Notes under the pieces: generated by a model | What the model was told of the DNA's origin: nothing | The model's input: the letters and a program-made list of their open reading frames with translations, nothing else | Database searches by the model: none | In this document: positions 22,490-34,486 of the stretch, in pieces | Position numbering within the stretch: the stretch's first letter is position 1 | Layout of the letters: each line of letters opens with the position of its first letter | Source: Syncephalis plumigaleata | Taxonomy: Eukaryota; Zoopagomycota; Zoopagomycetes; Zoopagales; Piptocephalidaceae | NCBI GenBank assembly: GCA_025201365.1 | Contig: JAIXMF010000002.1 | Span: 1,984,001 to 2,048,000 of the forward strand | Direction of reading: 5' to 3' | DNA length: 64,000 bases | Translations under genes and position numbers: made by a program

Positions 22490-23951
22490 ATGTCTTCCGT
22501 TTCTGATCGTATTATAGCTGCGGCACCTGTACGTCGCAAGCGTAATGTGAAGAATCTTGGATTGCCACCAAGTAAAGCGGATGACGCATCACCCAGCAAG
22601 CTAGCAGGTGGTGCAGACAACAAAGAGGGTGGTTTGGCTGCCGATAATAAAGCAGCGAAGGATAACCCGCACAATGATGGTCAACTTGAAATTGGTGTAG
22701 AGTTCAAGTTGGATATTCGTCCAGAAGATTTGAAAATACTCGAGGAACTTGGTGCGGGAGCAGGTGGTACCGTAAGTCGCGTGCTACACGTGCCCACTCG
22801 TGTTGTGATGGCCAAAAAAGTAAGTGACATGCGATAAAGAGAGAGAGAGAGAGAGAGAGAGCAATAGCAACAATGGCTATGTGTGTAGTATAGTATAGTA
22901 TAATATACTAATGCATCATTGTTGGTATAACTGGTAGAATATTCACGTTGAAATGCAACCACAAGTCAAGAAACAAGTTTTACGCGAGTTGGAAATCCTA
23001 CATCATTGCGACTCGCCGTATATCGTTACTTTCTATGGCGCGTTCCTTTCTGAACCCGATGTATGTATGTGCATGGAACATATGGATGTTGGGTAAGTAT
23101 ACTACACTCGCTATACGTAGATGTAGTCATTATTTATTAAGATATTATTCATCATGATTACCCTTGTTCTCTTCTATTTAGTTCACTCGATAATATCTAT
23201 CGTAAACATGGAGCAATTCCTACACCTATTCTAGGTAAAATTACTGAAGCAGTAAGTAAACATTGTGTCATTATCTATGTATATATATGTATCATCATTG
23301 ATGATTAATGTAATGCTTTTTAGGTCTTGGGTGGTCTAGTCTACCTATATGAACAACATCGTATTATTCATCGAGGTAAGCTAATGATGATGATGATGAA
23401 TACATGTTTCTATATTAATTGTAATTAGATGTAAAACCATCCAATATTCTTGTCAACTCTGCTGGTAAAATTAAAATATGCGACTTTGGCGTGAGTGGTG
23501 TGTTGATCAATAGTATTGCCAATACATTTGTTGGTACGAGTAATTACATGTCGGTAAGTGTGTACACTTTACTATGTCATTCTACTTGATAACTAATACT
23601 AATACTATTGCTATTCCTAATAAGCCTGAACGTATTAAAGGACAAGAGTATTCGGTAATATCGGATGTATGGAGTCTAGGTATTACTCTACAGGAATTGG
23701 CACTGGGTGCATTCCCATTCCCTTCAGGTTTAGCCATCTTTGAATTGCTACAATACATTGTTAATGAGCCGGTACCTACACTTCCTGAAGGTAAATTCCC
23801 TGATATCTTTAACGATTTCATCAATCATTGTTTGGTGAAGGATCCACAGAAGCGTATGACGCCCAAAGATCTAACAATGCATCCGTTCGTGCAAATGTCC
23901 ATGATGGAAGATGTCGACCTGGTAGAATGGGCTGCTAGTGTAGCTAAATAA
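22490..23951 (+). CDS. MAP kinase kinase (MEK/Ste7 type)
   Basis: Dual-specificity kinase that phosphorylates a MAPK on Thr and Tyr. Six exons (22490-22819, 22938-23092, 23182-23251, 23324-23375, 23429-23553, 23625-23951), about 352 residues, no frame break. An 80-residue Lys/Ala-rich N-terminus likely holds the MAPK docking site. Kinase motifs: glycine loop [17 protein letters not shown] Lys in VVMAKK, HRDVKPSN (split by an intron), DFG in ICDFGVSG, and the MEK-type activation loop with Ser/Thr in [19 protein letters not shown] short Pro-rich insert of animal MEK1 is absent. Which pathway (mating, invasive growth, or wall) cannot be told from this sequence. Confidence 0.93.
22838..22861 (+). 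repeat. (GA)n microsatellite in MAP2K intron 1
   Basis: About twelve GA units directly after the donor site of the first intron. Confidence 0.9.
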
Positions 23952-24291
23952 TAAGCAACATAGCATCAACATCATGAACATCCTTTGTTGTTCCTTTCCT
24001 TCAATAATCGGTCTTTATTGAATCTACATACATCACGCATACACCAATACACCATACATGCACACCACATACGTAATACGCCCTATATCCTCTTCACTCT
24101 CATTATTATATACCATTTGTTCTGTTGATTCAATCAGATCATTATCATCATAATAATAATAACCTTATTTACTGCTTAAATATAACAATAGCTTTCTCTC
24201 TCTCTTTCTCTTTTCGTATTCATCTTCTTTATTGATAAGCATATATACATGATGATAACAGCAATTATTATAACTATTACTAATACTATTA
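23952..24291. other. Convergent 3' region, MAP2K and TDG
   Basis: 3' flanks of two convergent genes, AT-rich with a CTCTCTCTC run near 24195. No gene seen. Confidence 0.5.
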
Positions 24292-25420
24292 CTATGAATT
24301 GGATATACTGAGTCGTTTCTCTTCCTCTTCAACTAAATGACATAAATCACAAAAGAATGCTATCTTCTCTGCTCGTGAAAAGTTGGCCGCTAATCCACTA
24401 GAGGATGGCATACAATAAATAGATGCATGTGTACGTTTGGCGATCTCTGCTTGTAGTTCAGATGTTAAATCCGTCTTAGTAACTTGACTGCCGAGATCAG
24501 TGAAAATAGCCTCATCAGGTCGTAATAGTGCGCCATCATCTTTACTAGTACTATTCTTACTAGCATCTGTTGACTGTGCAGTAGCCTCTCCGTCTTCCCC
24601 TTCATCAAATGATACTGTCTCCGGCTGTAGACCTAATGTCTCGCAGCGTCTACCTGCCCAATGCTCGAAAATACCCTTTCCAATGAAGCAAACGAATAAT
24701 GGTCGCCATTTCCGTATTTTAGCATTTAGTATGGGACGACCGGCACGAAACTCGGCCGCTCTAATCTCGGAACTACTTCGACTGGGACGAGCGACAAGAT
24801 TCGTTAGACCAAGACGATAGTCTCGCGGTAATCGGTGATCATCGATGCATGTCACATTTTCCGTGACTAATCCTATACGATAAAGTCGATGTAGATAAGT
24901 AAAAAAAGAACAGCACGGCAATACACCAACCATCTGAGATGAACTTACCGGAGGCACTTAGACAAGGCCAGAATGCATTTGCTGGATTAGCATAATGATG
25001 TTGATTTGCAGATGAAGCAATACCCGGATTGATGCCTACAAATAGTACACGCATACCATAGGCTAGATGATCCGACACGGTGGAGAGATGAGCATAAGTT
25101 GCCGGCGATGTATAGCCTGTAGGTTTACCCTTTATCATTCGACGTGTCGGTGACTGCTTCGTTGGTGAACGTTTTACTGGGGTATCCGCCTCAGAGACAT
25201 TGTCAGCCGTGTCAATAGTAGCTTTACTTTCTGTTGTGTATTTGCGCTTTCTTAATACTCTATCGGTGGTAGGTGCTTCTTTACTTTCAGTATATGCATA
25301 GTCTGCAATTAGCGTTGCAAATGAGTTGTTTGACGTATTGCTACTATCAGGTGGTGCGCTATCCGTTTGTTGCGTGTGGTTATCATTTGTTTGTTGTTGT
25401 TGTTGCGATAGTGATGACAT
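24292..25420 (-). CDS. G/T(U) mismatch-specific DNA glycosylase (TDG/Mug)
   Basis: Uracil-DNA glycosylase superfamily enzyme that removes T or U from G mismatches, starting base excision repair. Exons 25420-24949 and 24872-24292 give about 350 residues. After a 120-residue Gln/Ser/Thr-rich, basic N-terminal tail come motif 1 VLFVGINPG (the Asn corresponds to the TDG catalytic Asn), HHYANPANAFWPCLSASG, GLTNLVARPS, and the second motif MPSSSG. An acidic/Ser insert lies between FEHWAG and the last motif and is longer than in Mug. No frame break. The TIR element at 25468 sits 48 bp upstream of its start codon, so it lies within the promoter or leader. Confidence 0.9.
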
Positions 25421-25467
25421 AGTACTGTGAATAAAAGCAAGAGAAAATGGGATGTAAAAATAGAGTG

Positions 25468-25984
25468 TTTTTCCATACAATTTGCGCATTTATCATTTAA
25501 CGTTTGCAGTCTATTAATAGATAACTTTACACAATTGTTAACATCATTATCACCGTAGAAATGTCAATTGATACAGCATGATAATAATAACAATTTAGTA
25601 TTCAGTAATGAATCATTTATTGATAGCGATAACTATCATCATCAATTCTATAAGGTAGATGATACAAGTGTACTAGTATAGTTGGATATTGCCATGTCAT
25701 GTACTTACAAGTAGCTATTGATTATCGTTTATGGAATCGGGATATGGCTGCATGTCTGAACTTCATTCAGATTATTCATAGTGTTCGTGCTAAAGGGCGT
25801 ATTCCAACACAATTCCAACGAGGTGCCGTTCCTTCTAAACGTTCAAAGAAAGAAGGACAAGGACAACAAACAACTCATCCGTGATGGTTATCGCTACACA
25901 CATCTAAATACGAGAGTTTTATCATCATAGCTATTACTTATTAGTAGAAACAAAAGGCTAACAGTGTTAATTGGTTGGAAAAGG
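25468..25984 (+). mobile_element. TIR DNA element with Fanzor-like remnant (second copy)
   Basis: Left end at 25468-25488 differs by one base from the 18340 terminal repeat; the right end (GTGTTAATTGGTTGG, 25964-25978) is more diverged. By eye most of the left 230 bp is about 90% identical to the 18340 copy, including the run TGGATATTGCCATGTCATG. The two therefore share a recent ancestor. It lies just upstream of the TDG start. Confidence 0.72.
25699..25884 (+). pseudogene. Fanzor/TnpB-like C-terminal remnant
   Basis: 61-codon frame with LWNRDMAACLNFIQII, then IPTQFQRGAVPSKRS, a GQGQQ stretch, and the same HP-stop end as the 18569 copy. Asp of the RuvC-III-like motif kept; the rest of the nuclease is absent. 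Confidence 0.45.
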
Positions 25985-26193
25985 ACTGTACACGAGCGAC
26001 CACCTGGTAATTTTGATTGGCCAATGATGCTAACCTGTGGATGTGCCCATCCATCTCCGATTCATTTATAAAGCGTGATGATCCTATACACGCTTATTAC
26101 TGCTAGAACAACTAATCAAATATAAAGATATGAATGGCATATGCTACATTCAATGGGTTTAAGCGTATATTAGTATATTTATTATTATTATTA

Positions 26194-27209
26194 TTATTCC
26201 TTTGGTATGTTGAGTGTATCCATGAATGATAGAATTGTTTCTACTAGTTCAATCTGTCCTGGCACAGGAGTGACAGCATGATCCACATCTGGAATAGTCT
26301 TCAATACGGTGAATCTCGAGTAGGCAGTCTTGGCATTATTGAGCAACGTTTCTGTTTTAACATTACTCGGCAGATACTCGTCCTTTCCCGATAATATCAT
26401 GGCAAGCTTTGTTTTAACCGGAGCGTAGATTGCCTTGCGTTGTTTCAACGTTAAATCGGAAGAGAACATATCATCCGTGCCTCTATCGATATTATTCAAG
26501 GGTTAGTCTACTAAGACAAGAAATGATTGTACGCTATACATGAATCTTACCCTTTATCGGCTAGTGAAAGGAATCGATTGGCGGTAATCGGAGCAAACGG
26601 GTAAGCAGCGCGAGGCATCATCTCCTCGCCATCACCTTCAGCGACCATTTTACGACCGAGAGCAATCCATTTGGCATGTTCCGGTTCTGCTGAAGCATAC
26701 CCTTCTCGATCGGATAGAGCGGCTTGCAATACACAACCAGCGAGCACTCGTTTATGCTTACCAAAGCGAGCATAGTGTAGTGATTGTTGACTGCCTATTT
26801 ACATAAATAACATGATTAATCAATGAATAAAAAATATCATAAATGGATGCTATATTTACTTACCAGTAGAATGACCAACTAACATGATATGCTTCTTGCC
26901 TTGCTTAATCAGTTGGTCCAACAGCAAATCTAGTTCACTTGTGTCACGCTCAATGCTACTCGTACCAAAACCGTTATACGACGAGGAGAGCGTTGGATGT
27001 ACAGTTGACCAGCCACGCTTGCCCACCGCATCGGCAATTCTAGTTGTCCAGGGCAACGAGAGCTGACCTTCCGTGATAGCGGGCAGTAGAATCATCGCAT
27101 TAGGCGTGCTAATTGGACCCGAATGGAATGCCGTCAAATGCTGCGTATTATTACCAAAGGTAAATAGAGTGCCATTTAATACGGCTGACCAAATGATAGG
27201 TGCAATCAT
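26194..27209 (-). CDS. DUF1749 alpha/beta-hydrolase (SidJ-like)
   Basis: Family of fungal and plant serine hydrolases; the best studied member, SidJ, hydrolyses fusarinine-type siderophores. Exons 27209-26864, 26794-26551, 26482-26194, about 292 residues, all in phase. Signatures: AMILLPAITEGQLSLPW, RGWSTVHPTLSSSYNGFGT (family motif SSSYxGxGTSS), nucleophile GHSTG, VLQAALSDREG, RFLSLADKGG followed by FSSDL, and LSGKDEYLP with a late Asp-His (PDVDHAV). The start at 27209 is the first ATG in frame; an upstream hydrophobic stretch would need a TTG start. Siderophore use is not implied by any neighbour. Confidence 0.85.
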
Positions 27210-27731
27210 TATCAATAATAGAAATAATAACAATCGATATACACTAGGAGTACTATTATTATTCTTATTACAATAGTTACAATGTTAGTATCTGTGCAGG
27301 AACAATAAACTAGAGCAAAAGACGATGGATGTCATCTTGAATGATGGAATGAATCAGATTTAATTATATATGTGAGTGCGTGTGCTTGTCTATGGTACCT
27401 ATCAATAAAGGTGTAGATATCGAGTAAGCCATTGGTTAAGGATACTTGTAAACTATCACCCCTTTCAGTATGCATATGCAACGCTGCTATCCACCAATGT
27501 CATGCATATCCCTATTAGTAATGACTGTCAAGTAGCCTATACCCTTTTTTTTGAAAATAGAGAAGCCTGTAGAATAAAAAACTAGTTTGACATGTTATTC
27601 CAATTCGTTTCTCTCCCTTCTCTTCATCAATATCACCATCGACGACCATTTCCTCGACTAGTCACGACATAGGCCAGTTGGATAAGAACGCGTCATCAGC
27701 CATTGCACCAAAGTCCTCTTCATTAGCATCA
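27210..27731. promoter_or_regulatory. Divergent intergenic region, DUF1749 and TatD
   Basis: Upstream sequences of two divergent genes. The in-frame stretch before the TatD ATG (from about 27660) has no ATG and is taken as leader. No repeat recognised. Confidence 0.4.
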
Positions 27732-28707
27732 ATGCTCTACGATGTTCACTGTCATATCATCGATGATGATCCCAGTCAATATCCATTAATAAGTCAGTTG
27801 AAAACGCAAAGGCTTTGTCTAATGGGTACATGTCCCAGTGATTGGCCTAGTGTCCGCGACATGGCCAAACAATATCCGGAGAAAATTCAACCAGCATTTG
27901 GATTTCATCCATGGTTTGCCGAACGAGATGCAACACCACCACCAACGACAACGACAAATAAGGCTTCTTCTTCTTCTTCTAGTGAGCATGATATTTGGTG
28001 GTTGCCATTATTGCGCAACTATCTTACAGAACATCCTAATGCAATTGTAGGGGAAATAGGTAAGATGCCACGTAATAAGACATAAATGATAGAGCTGATC
28101 TTTGTGCCATGCTCAGGTTTAGACAAGATAGCACGGGACAGAGAGACGGGGCAACAGTATGATCAAGCACGACAGCAGGAAGCATTCGCGATGCAATTCG
28201 ATCTGGCAGCCGAGTTGACTAGACCTGTATCCGTGCATTGTGTACAACATCAAGGTGCACTTATGGATTACCTACTAGAACGAGCCAAGCATGTCACTAG
28301 TTGGCCACCATCTATCATGCTACACTCGTATACAGGATCGGCAGACACGGTAAAACGATTACTACGTCTCGAGAAGCAACTCGTTCGTTCTGCATCGTCA
28401 TCGTTCTGCATCATCATCCAATGATCATTCATGTCGTACACCTCGTTTCTATTTTAGTATCTCGTCTGTTATCAACGAACGATGTCGTAGGAAAACGGAA
28501 CAATGGTTACGAGAAGTGCCGATAGATCGTTTACTACTTGAATCTGACATACATAGAGTAGATCAAGTAGATCCACTAATGGAGCAGGTATGCTCGCTAG
28601 TCAGCGAACTTTCCTCCAAATCATTATCCATTGACGAGATTAAACAACAAACATGGCAGAATGCACAAACATTCTTTGGTTCATTTACTAGCAATGCAAA
28701 CTCATAA
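27732..28707 (+). CDS. TatD-family metal-dependent nuclease/hydrolase
   Basis: TatD proteins are TIM-barrel metallo-hydrolases with DNase activity; the fungal relative Scn1 binds Cut9. Exons 27732-28059 and 28117-28707, about 305 residues. Metal ligands appear in order: DVHCHI (HxH), GEIGLD (Glu), VSVHCVQHQG (His), MLHSYTG (His) and LLESDIHR (Asp). A Thr/Ser-rich insert (PPPTTTTNKASSSSSSE) sits in an early loop. One frame change (one extra or two missing bases) lies near 28395-28405 in a GCATCGTCATCG-type repeat; both sides are clearly the same protein. The stop codon coincides with the start of a repeat-element fragment. Confidence 0.85.
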
Positions 28708-28860
28708 ATAATCTTGCACAATTGTTAACACCATTATCGCATTGCTATTATTATTGAGTAGCTATAATGGTCCTAGCAGTTGATGGTTATCGCTTTCACA
28801 TCTAAATACGTAAGTTTTATTATCATAATGAATACTAATAATATGTCATGACAAGTTTAC
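28700..28860 (+). repeat. Internally deleted copy of the TIR element
   Basis: Two conserved blocks of the 18340/25468 elements are joined with the coding remnant missing: the left subterminal block CACAATTGTTAACACCATTA (28718-28737) and the 3'-flank block TGATGGTTATCGCTTTCAC through CATCTAAATACGTAAGTTTT (about 28782-28815). Similarity on the left begins inside the last codons of TatD, so the TatD stop TAA may be supplied by the element. No terminal repeats are recognisable. Confidence 0.55.
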
Positions 28861-29048
28861 AATGATTTAATGATAATAAGAATCTTTTATGTGTATTGAT
28901 TTGATTTGATTCGCTATAAAGTAACAATTGTTTCTTAAAGATAATAAGCAGTATTTCTCCTATGTATAAATATAAATATAGTAGACAATCCGCTTCAGTT
29001 TGTATGACATGAGCGTGCTCGTAACATATCGCTATTGACGAGAAATGA

Positions 29049-30129
29049 TTATGGTCGGATGGGAAGTCGTGCTGCCGCTGGATCCTCATCAGGCAATGGT
29101 TCAGCTAGCAATTGATCAAGATACTCGCCTGATGATGTCGTGCACTCTAATGGTGTTTCCATGGATAGGGTAGAAAACAATCGACCAAACGTATCATATG
29201 CAATGTCAGACTATTGCAACAATGTACATAATAATTAGTAGCCGTAGAGCATGGATACGCATGTATGTATACACGTATCCACCTATGGTTTACATACCTC
29301 GACATTAGCATACTTGTAGGGTATCCACGTTTCTTCATCAATCTTTTGTTGCCAATATATTTGTGAGGCATTACGCTCTTGCTTCGCTTGCTCCATCTCT
29401 TGCGTTGATTTCACCTTGATTTGCACTGCTTTGGAAGCTGCTAAGCGTGCCTTCGCCGCATCCTTCTCGGTATCGTCGTCCATGTCATCGTCGTCATCTG
29501 CCCCGTTGCCTGCCATCTTACTGGATCGTTTATTCTGCTCGTCAAATGCGTCCAAATGATGTAGCGTAGGTCGTAATTGGTGAGCAGCGACTACCGGTGT
29601 CAAGTGTAATCCATCTAATAGGCACACATACATACACGCGTATAATAAAGTCAATAGAGCCATTCTAACGTAGATAAAACGCGTGTGTTTTCATCCTACC
29701 ATTTCCTAGGACACCAACCATATAATTCGTAAGTAATGGCATGGTCGTCGAGCCGATGCTCACGCGATCAAGCAGCGCATTGGACGTGTCTTGCTCCTTC
29801 GCTTGCTGGTGTTTCAGCAAGGGTGTCGAGGTATTACTCGTAGATTGCTGGCGTTTACGGTGTGCTTCCTCAGCCTTGGCTAGTTCACGTCCGCGATCCT
29901 CGTCGTAGGACGGTCTAGCCGTATTAATCGGTAGAGTAAACTGTAGACGGCGAGCATTAGGTTTGAAGTGCGCTTCAATTGGCTCGAGACCACGTCCATA
30001 ACGTCGTGTTCGTACTGGATGCTGTAAAAGGTGAAGCTGCCCAGTTAAGTTTGCCGCGAAATGAACGTCAAACTCATGAAGCACCTCGTCCTCTTCTTCC
30101 AATAGAGAAGGATCAGTACTGGATTGCAT
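29049..30129 (-). CDS. RNA polymerase III subunit RPC5 (POLR3E/Rpc37)
   Basis: Pol III-specific subunit that with Rpc53 forms a TFIIF-like module for initiation and termination. Exons 30129-29700, 29614-29298, 29210-29049, about 302 residues (similar to yeast Rpc37, shorter than human). Recognisable parts: acidic start with VLHEFDVHFAANLTGQLHLL, then QHPVRTRRYGRG, the segment DGLHLTPVVAAHQLRP followed by HHLDAFDE, and QIYWQQKIDEETWIPYKY, the usual order in RPC5. An acidic stretch DDDDDMDDDTE precedes a Lys-rich helix. All joins in phase. Confidence 0.83.
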
Positions 30130-32134
30130 AATGACACTTATGAAATCTAGTGGGATTCACGATGAAAGAAAAATAAAATAAAAACAAAGCATATTTCCTC
30201 TTTCTCTCACTTGTTTTTTTATTTGACAACAAGCATCCATAGAAATAGCTAAGAATAGCATGGATGTATACTACAATCTTTATTCAATAAAATAGTGCAC
30301 TCTTCTATTGCAATCACATATATCTATACTTATCACTGCATTAAAATTAACCATTGTAATTATGATAGAAACATGGAATAGCTAGCCTTTAGCAATGGAT
30401 TATGATTGATCTACGGTAAGGCGACAATTTCCCTTTCCTATTGAAACTGACTTTGGTTGCCCATTATTAGAAACCATTTGGTGTTACTATTGTTTACGGT
30501 ATACGAGGTATAAGCAATAATGGCATCATCCCTCAAACTTCTGCACAAAGAACCATTCAACTAAACCGGTTTAGTTTGTTGTAATTTACACTTCTGTATG
30601 GATTAGATAGTACCGCTTTAATGGTAATAACAAGTGCCAATTCAATGTTTCCTTTTTTGTGAATTAAAGAACATTAACTTGTACTACCAGTATCATGCGA
30701 TAAAACTCATCGTTAGCTTGATATAGGCGACTGCAGAACACTACCAATTATGCTTGTTATGATGAAACAAAATGTGTGTATACCATTTGGATGTATACTA
30801 AGGTGAATGCTTGCAAAATAAAATCGATTTATTCTAGAGGGATATAGAAAGTAGTATGACACGATGCAAAAAGTACTCGTACTATTAGTTAAAAATAGAT
30901 AGTTCTACAAGCTGCTATCATTGTTAAATGGAATAGAAAGGAGGAAACAGCTAGGCAATCACCATATTACTACATGTCGAGCATGGAATGTTTCAAGTTA
31001 ATAGGTAATGTGATGAAGATAATGGACTAACCGGTTTATGTTCTATAGAAGTTGTAGTTATTTATTATTAGAACCTACAAAAGCGGTATAAGCTACATTA
31101 CAATAGCAGCAGTAGTAATGACAGTAGTGCTTCTTGGCATGTTTGCGTACAGCGTCGTTACCATGGTGCTTGTACTGTTGCTGTTATTACCATCGTTATC
31201 ATCATTATTGAAACATCAACTATGAATCTAACTTTTATGCAGAGCACACCCCAGTCTTGTTACATGAAATGGTTAAACGCGAACCATTCCGACAACATTT
31301 GTTACGGAATATGAAACAATTTACAAAAGGGTGACCAGAAGGTCATGTAACACATTATTATTGCAAAAATATTTGTTTCTACTTGCTTTTCCATCAGTCA
31401 TGCGATCAGCCCTCTCTGCTATAGTGCATACCGTACTGCACATTCTATGCAGAGGAGTATATGAAGCAAACATGTGACACACGGACGACCTACAATGGAA
31501 AAATACTGAACAGGTTGGTAATGGCGTTGATGTGGTAATTGAAAGCAATCCAAATCCGGATATTGTTGTTTTCCACATTGATGAAACCAACATTAGTTAC
31601 ACTCGATGATTCAAGAATAACTATGGCATTGGAAGACGTGGAAGCGATGCTCAACCACTAGCTCGTATGTATTCATTGCATATCACAAATACTGTCATGC
31701 ATAATACGAGGACTGGTCCAATTCATTCAGTGTAACATCATTTAATTTTACTAACTTTGAATAAATGAGTAATGAACCATATAGCTAGTCTTGTTCAGAA
31801 TTGTAAATGTGTGCTCAACAAGCGTTACCAGAAAAGGCAGAATTCGGGAGAGAACTAGTGCTGTTGGTTTATCAAAACATGTCATTAGACAATCCTAGCA
31901 AGAGGGATGGTGTTACCTATAATATTTTATGTCACATGGCGATGTCAAACAACACTCACTCCTAAGTACACTTTACTGCAGGCAAAAAGGGCAGCAACCA
32001 TATTTGCGCATAATGTTGCTTATACACACGAGCATTAAGAAACAAGTATTTAAACGCACTCATAGCAAGTATCGGCATTCCATGATCATACCGCATTCAT
32101 TTCATTTCCGACTACACCTAACTACATACAAATC
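30130..32134. other. 2-kb gap without a confident gene
   Basis: AT-rich sequence with no family I recognise. It contains an 18-bp palindrome (30559-30576) and a 35-codon very hydrophobic frame at 31118-31225 (MTVVLLGMFAYSVVTM and onward) that could be a decayed or unspliced membrane-protein piece. A 90-codon minus frame at 31593-31321 has no supporting signal. A TATA-like TATTTAAAC near 32046 probably serves the gene at 32135. Confidence 0.4.
30559..30576. repeat. Perfect 18-bp palindrome
   Basis: AACTAAACCGGTTTAGTT reads identically on both strands. It could be a binding site for a dimeric factor or chance; no partner copy was noticed. Confidence 0.7.
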
Positions 32135-34025
32135 ATGAACCCTTTTCATTATCTTGCATTGACGCTCCTTAGCTCTTTAGTCGCTAATAGAATTGGTGCA
32201 GATGCAAGACTAACGATATATCGTGATGACAATACGACCCTAACATACTCGACGGCAAACTACTTTCTTCAAGAAAACCCAAACTACAACTACAGTGGAT
32301 ACAGCATTGTATGGCCATGGAAGGACACGCACAATTGTACCATGCATGACGCTGGTTTGACTGTGGAGCCGCTCAATCGTCCCAAGATCATAAGCCAGAT
32401 GAAGCAGCATGAAAACATAACAATTACTACGTCCCTTTCAGGATTTACGGAGGCAGGATGCGAATCAATTTTCGAGGCAAGCACATAATCAATCAATGTC
32501 CTCACGTATGATGGACTGTTATCACTAACCTCTTGTTCTAGGTTGAGAAGGCAGCTGGCGTGCTTTCTCGACAATTCACAGGCCTGGGACTTCCTCCAAT
32601 CAAGCAGATCATTGTCGTAGATGGTGAATATAATGATGTTACCGAGTTGTCCGACCCTTGGTATTCGAAATTTTATATAAGTGGCCTGGAGCGGGTAAAT
32701 AATAAACTATCCACTATCAATGCCGTACTGTTATGTACACGTGCTGCGCACAATGTTACGTCGGTATTTAACGAAAGATACACCTATTCCTTCGAGTTCA
32801 AACGAGGTAAGCGTTAATTCGTATAAGGGATACGCTGATACTAATCGTGACATCTACACTAGAACTCGGTCTGCAGAATGAGCTATATCTGTCAAAGATC
32901 TTCATCTCCTACAAGAGAATATACTTTGGCTTGGTAAGGTTACCGTTGAAATAGTCTACTAGTAGTCGAGCTAATCATACGTGATATAGGTGTCCATCAT
33001 GCTGACCTACACATGCTTCCGTCTTATTGCTATGATAATATTAGGAACATACCCGAAAGACCTACGACTGGCGACATACGCGATTGCTGCGATTTACGCC
33101 ATGTGTAAGTTAGCAATTAATCATTGACTACGAACTGCTTTAGTTGACTGTTCTTTAGCGTATTTATATCTGATGCGTGGAGACCCACATTCATTCAATA
33201 CGCGTATTGTTAAAGATTGCATTATTTTTCTATCCGTATTGGCATTCGATGTTCATCTATTCTACTGGTAAGCTAGCTGTCCTCTTTCTACTAGCTCGCT
33301 AACGACACGCTGTTAGGTCATTTTATGGTGCAACATTTCTTCCCAGAAAGACGATAATCTGTGCAAGATCTATTATAGTACTACATTGCTTAATAGGAAT
33401 TGTTGCATTTCCAATTTCAGTATGCTTACTGATGCTTAAGTCGAAAGATTACATCAAGTATCTAAAACGTATACTTATGGCTTATATCAAGTTACCGGTT
33501 GCAACGATAAATACTATTCTATTCGGAGCTTTCGGTAAGTGCATCGACAGTATTTATCATCGAGTATTAGTGCTAACAGTAATGCTATATAAGCTATTTG
33601 GTTTGCTCATAGTATTTATCGACTACGACGGTACCCTGCAGCTCATCGCAGGTTTTCTCGAGTAAGTCCGCGTAAATCATATCGATGATAAGACTAAACG
33701 CTAATGTACCTTCTAGTTGATCCTATTTTCCACCACAGCTTTTATTGGAAATCTAGAAAGCGTAGTAGTACTGATCAATGTCCAGTGGCGGATGTACCAA
33801 AGCGTTATCCCACCTTATTGGTTTAATTATATCGTTGAGATAGCAAACTACTTTATATGGGGCGTTCAAGCGCTTGTGCTTCTTACAGTACTAGACATCG
33901 GTTGGCCCGTTGTGAAGGAACCGAAGGAAAGGGGACCGCACATTTCACTCGGCGGGATGTCAGCCACTACCACGGGGACATTTCTAACCAATGCGGCTAC
34001 GGGATTGGAAACTATACCGGAATAA
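32135..34025 (+). CDS. Multi-pass membrane protein with glycosylatable ectodomain
   Basis: No family recognised. Exons 32135-32476, 32542-32806, 32863-32933, 32990-33104, 33159-33267, 33317-33661, 33717-34025; about 518 residues. A signal peptide (MNPFHYLALTLLSSLVANRI) leads a roughly 230-residue extracellular part with several N-X-S/T sites (for example NTTL, NYSG, NCTM, NITI, NVTS) and a few cysteines. About seven hydrophobic helices follow, e.g. YFGLVSIMLTYTCFRLIAMI, IIFLSVLAFDVHLFYW, LILFSTTAFIGN and a last one with FIWGVQALVLLTVLDIG, then a Ser/Thr-rich tail. The layout resembles a receptor (possibly GPCR-like). Intron 1 requires a GC donor. The join 33661/33717 is one base short. Segment 33535-33579 could be a 45-nt intron but is open and hydrophobic, so kept. 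Confidence 0.6.
32477..32541 (+). other. GC-AG intron in the multi-pass protein gene
   Basis: Exon ends TCAATTTTCGAG, then GCAAGC; no GT exists before the in-frame stop (GCA AGC ACA TAA). The acceptor TTCTAG before GTTGAGAAG keeps phase 0. Confidence 0.7.
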
Positions 34026-34486
34026 ATAACCGGAAGCATGATTGATACAATATATAAATAAATATATATAAATGACATGAATATGAAATGAACATACTCA
34101 TCATTCCATTAACTGGTTATACTAGTTATACTGCGATGGCATAGACAAGTGGTACGGATAACCTATGCAGTACTCGTTCGTATCCACTCGATAAGATAAA
34201 TGCATTTAAACATTACATCTGGTTTCATCATGCATTAGTGCATATTTTCAGAACCATACGTTCATTGCCTAATATATAAGTGGATATAACGAGTAATTCA
34301 AAATTATAACACGTGTATATTTTTTAATTAGTACGACTCTATGTTGTTTGCCAATTGTTTCGGATGCACCTCTATTACAGACGCACTACAAAGTAACAAT
34401 AATACTATAAATGGCCGTATTTTCATGTCTGCCTCAAAAGCAAGAATATCCTTAATCATTCCACTTTTTCTAATTTACCTATCATT
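34026..34486. other. Gap between two surface/secreted genes
   Basis: AT-rich 3' flank and promoter region. No gene or repeat recognised. Confidence 0.4.

Noticed and set aside
31118-31225. 35-codon very hydrophobic frame in the 30-32 kb gap
   Set aside because: A single short hydrophobic frame with no exon partner found; noted in the gap entry only.
33535-33579. 45-nt intron in the multi-pass gene
   Set aside because: GTAAGT and a CTAACAG are present, but the segment is open in frame and contributes to a hydrophobic helix; kept as exon without RNA evidence.
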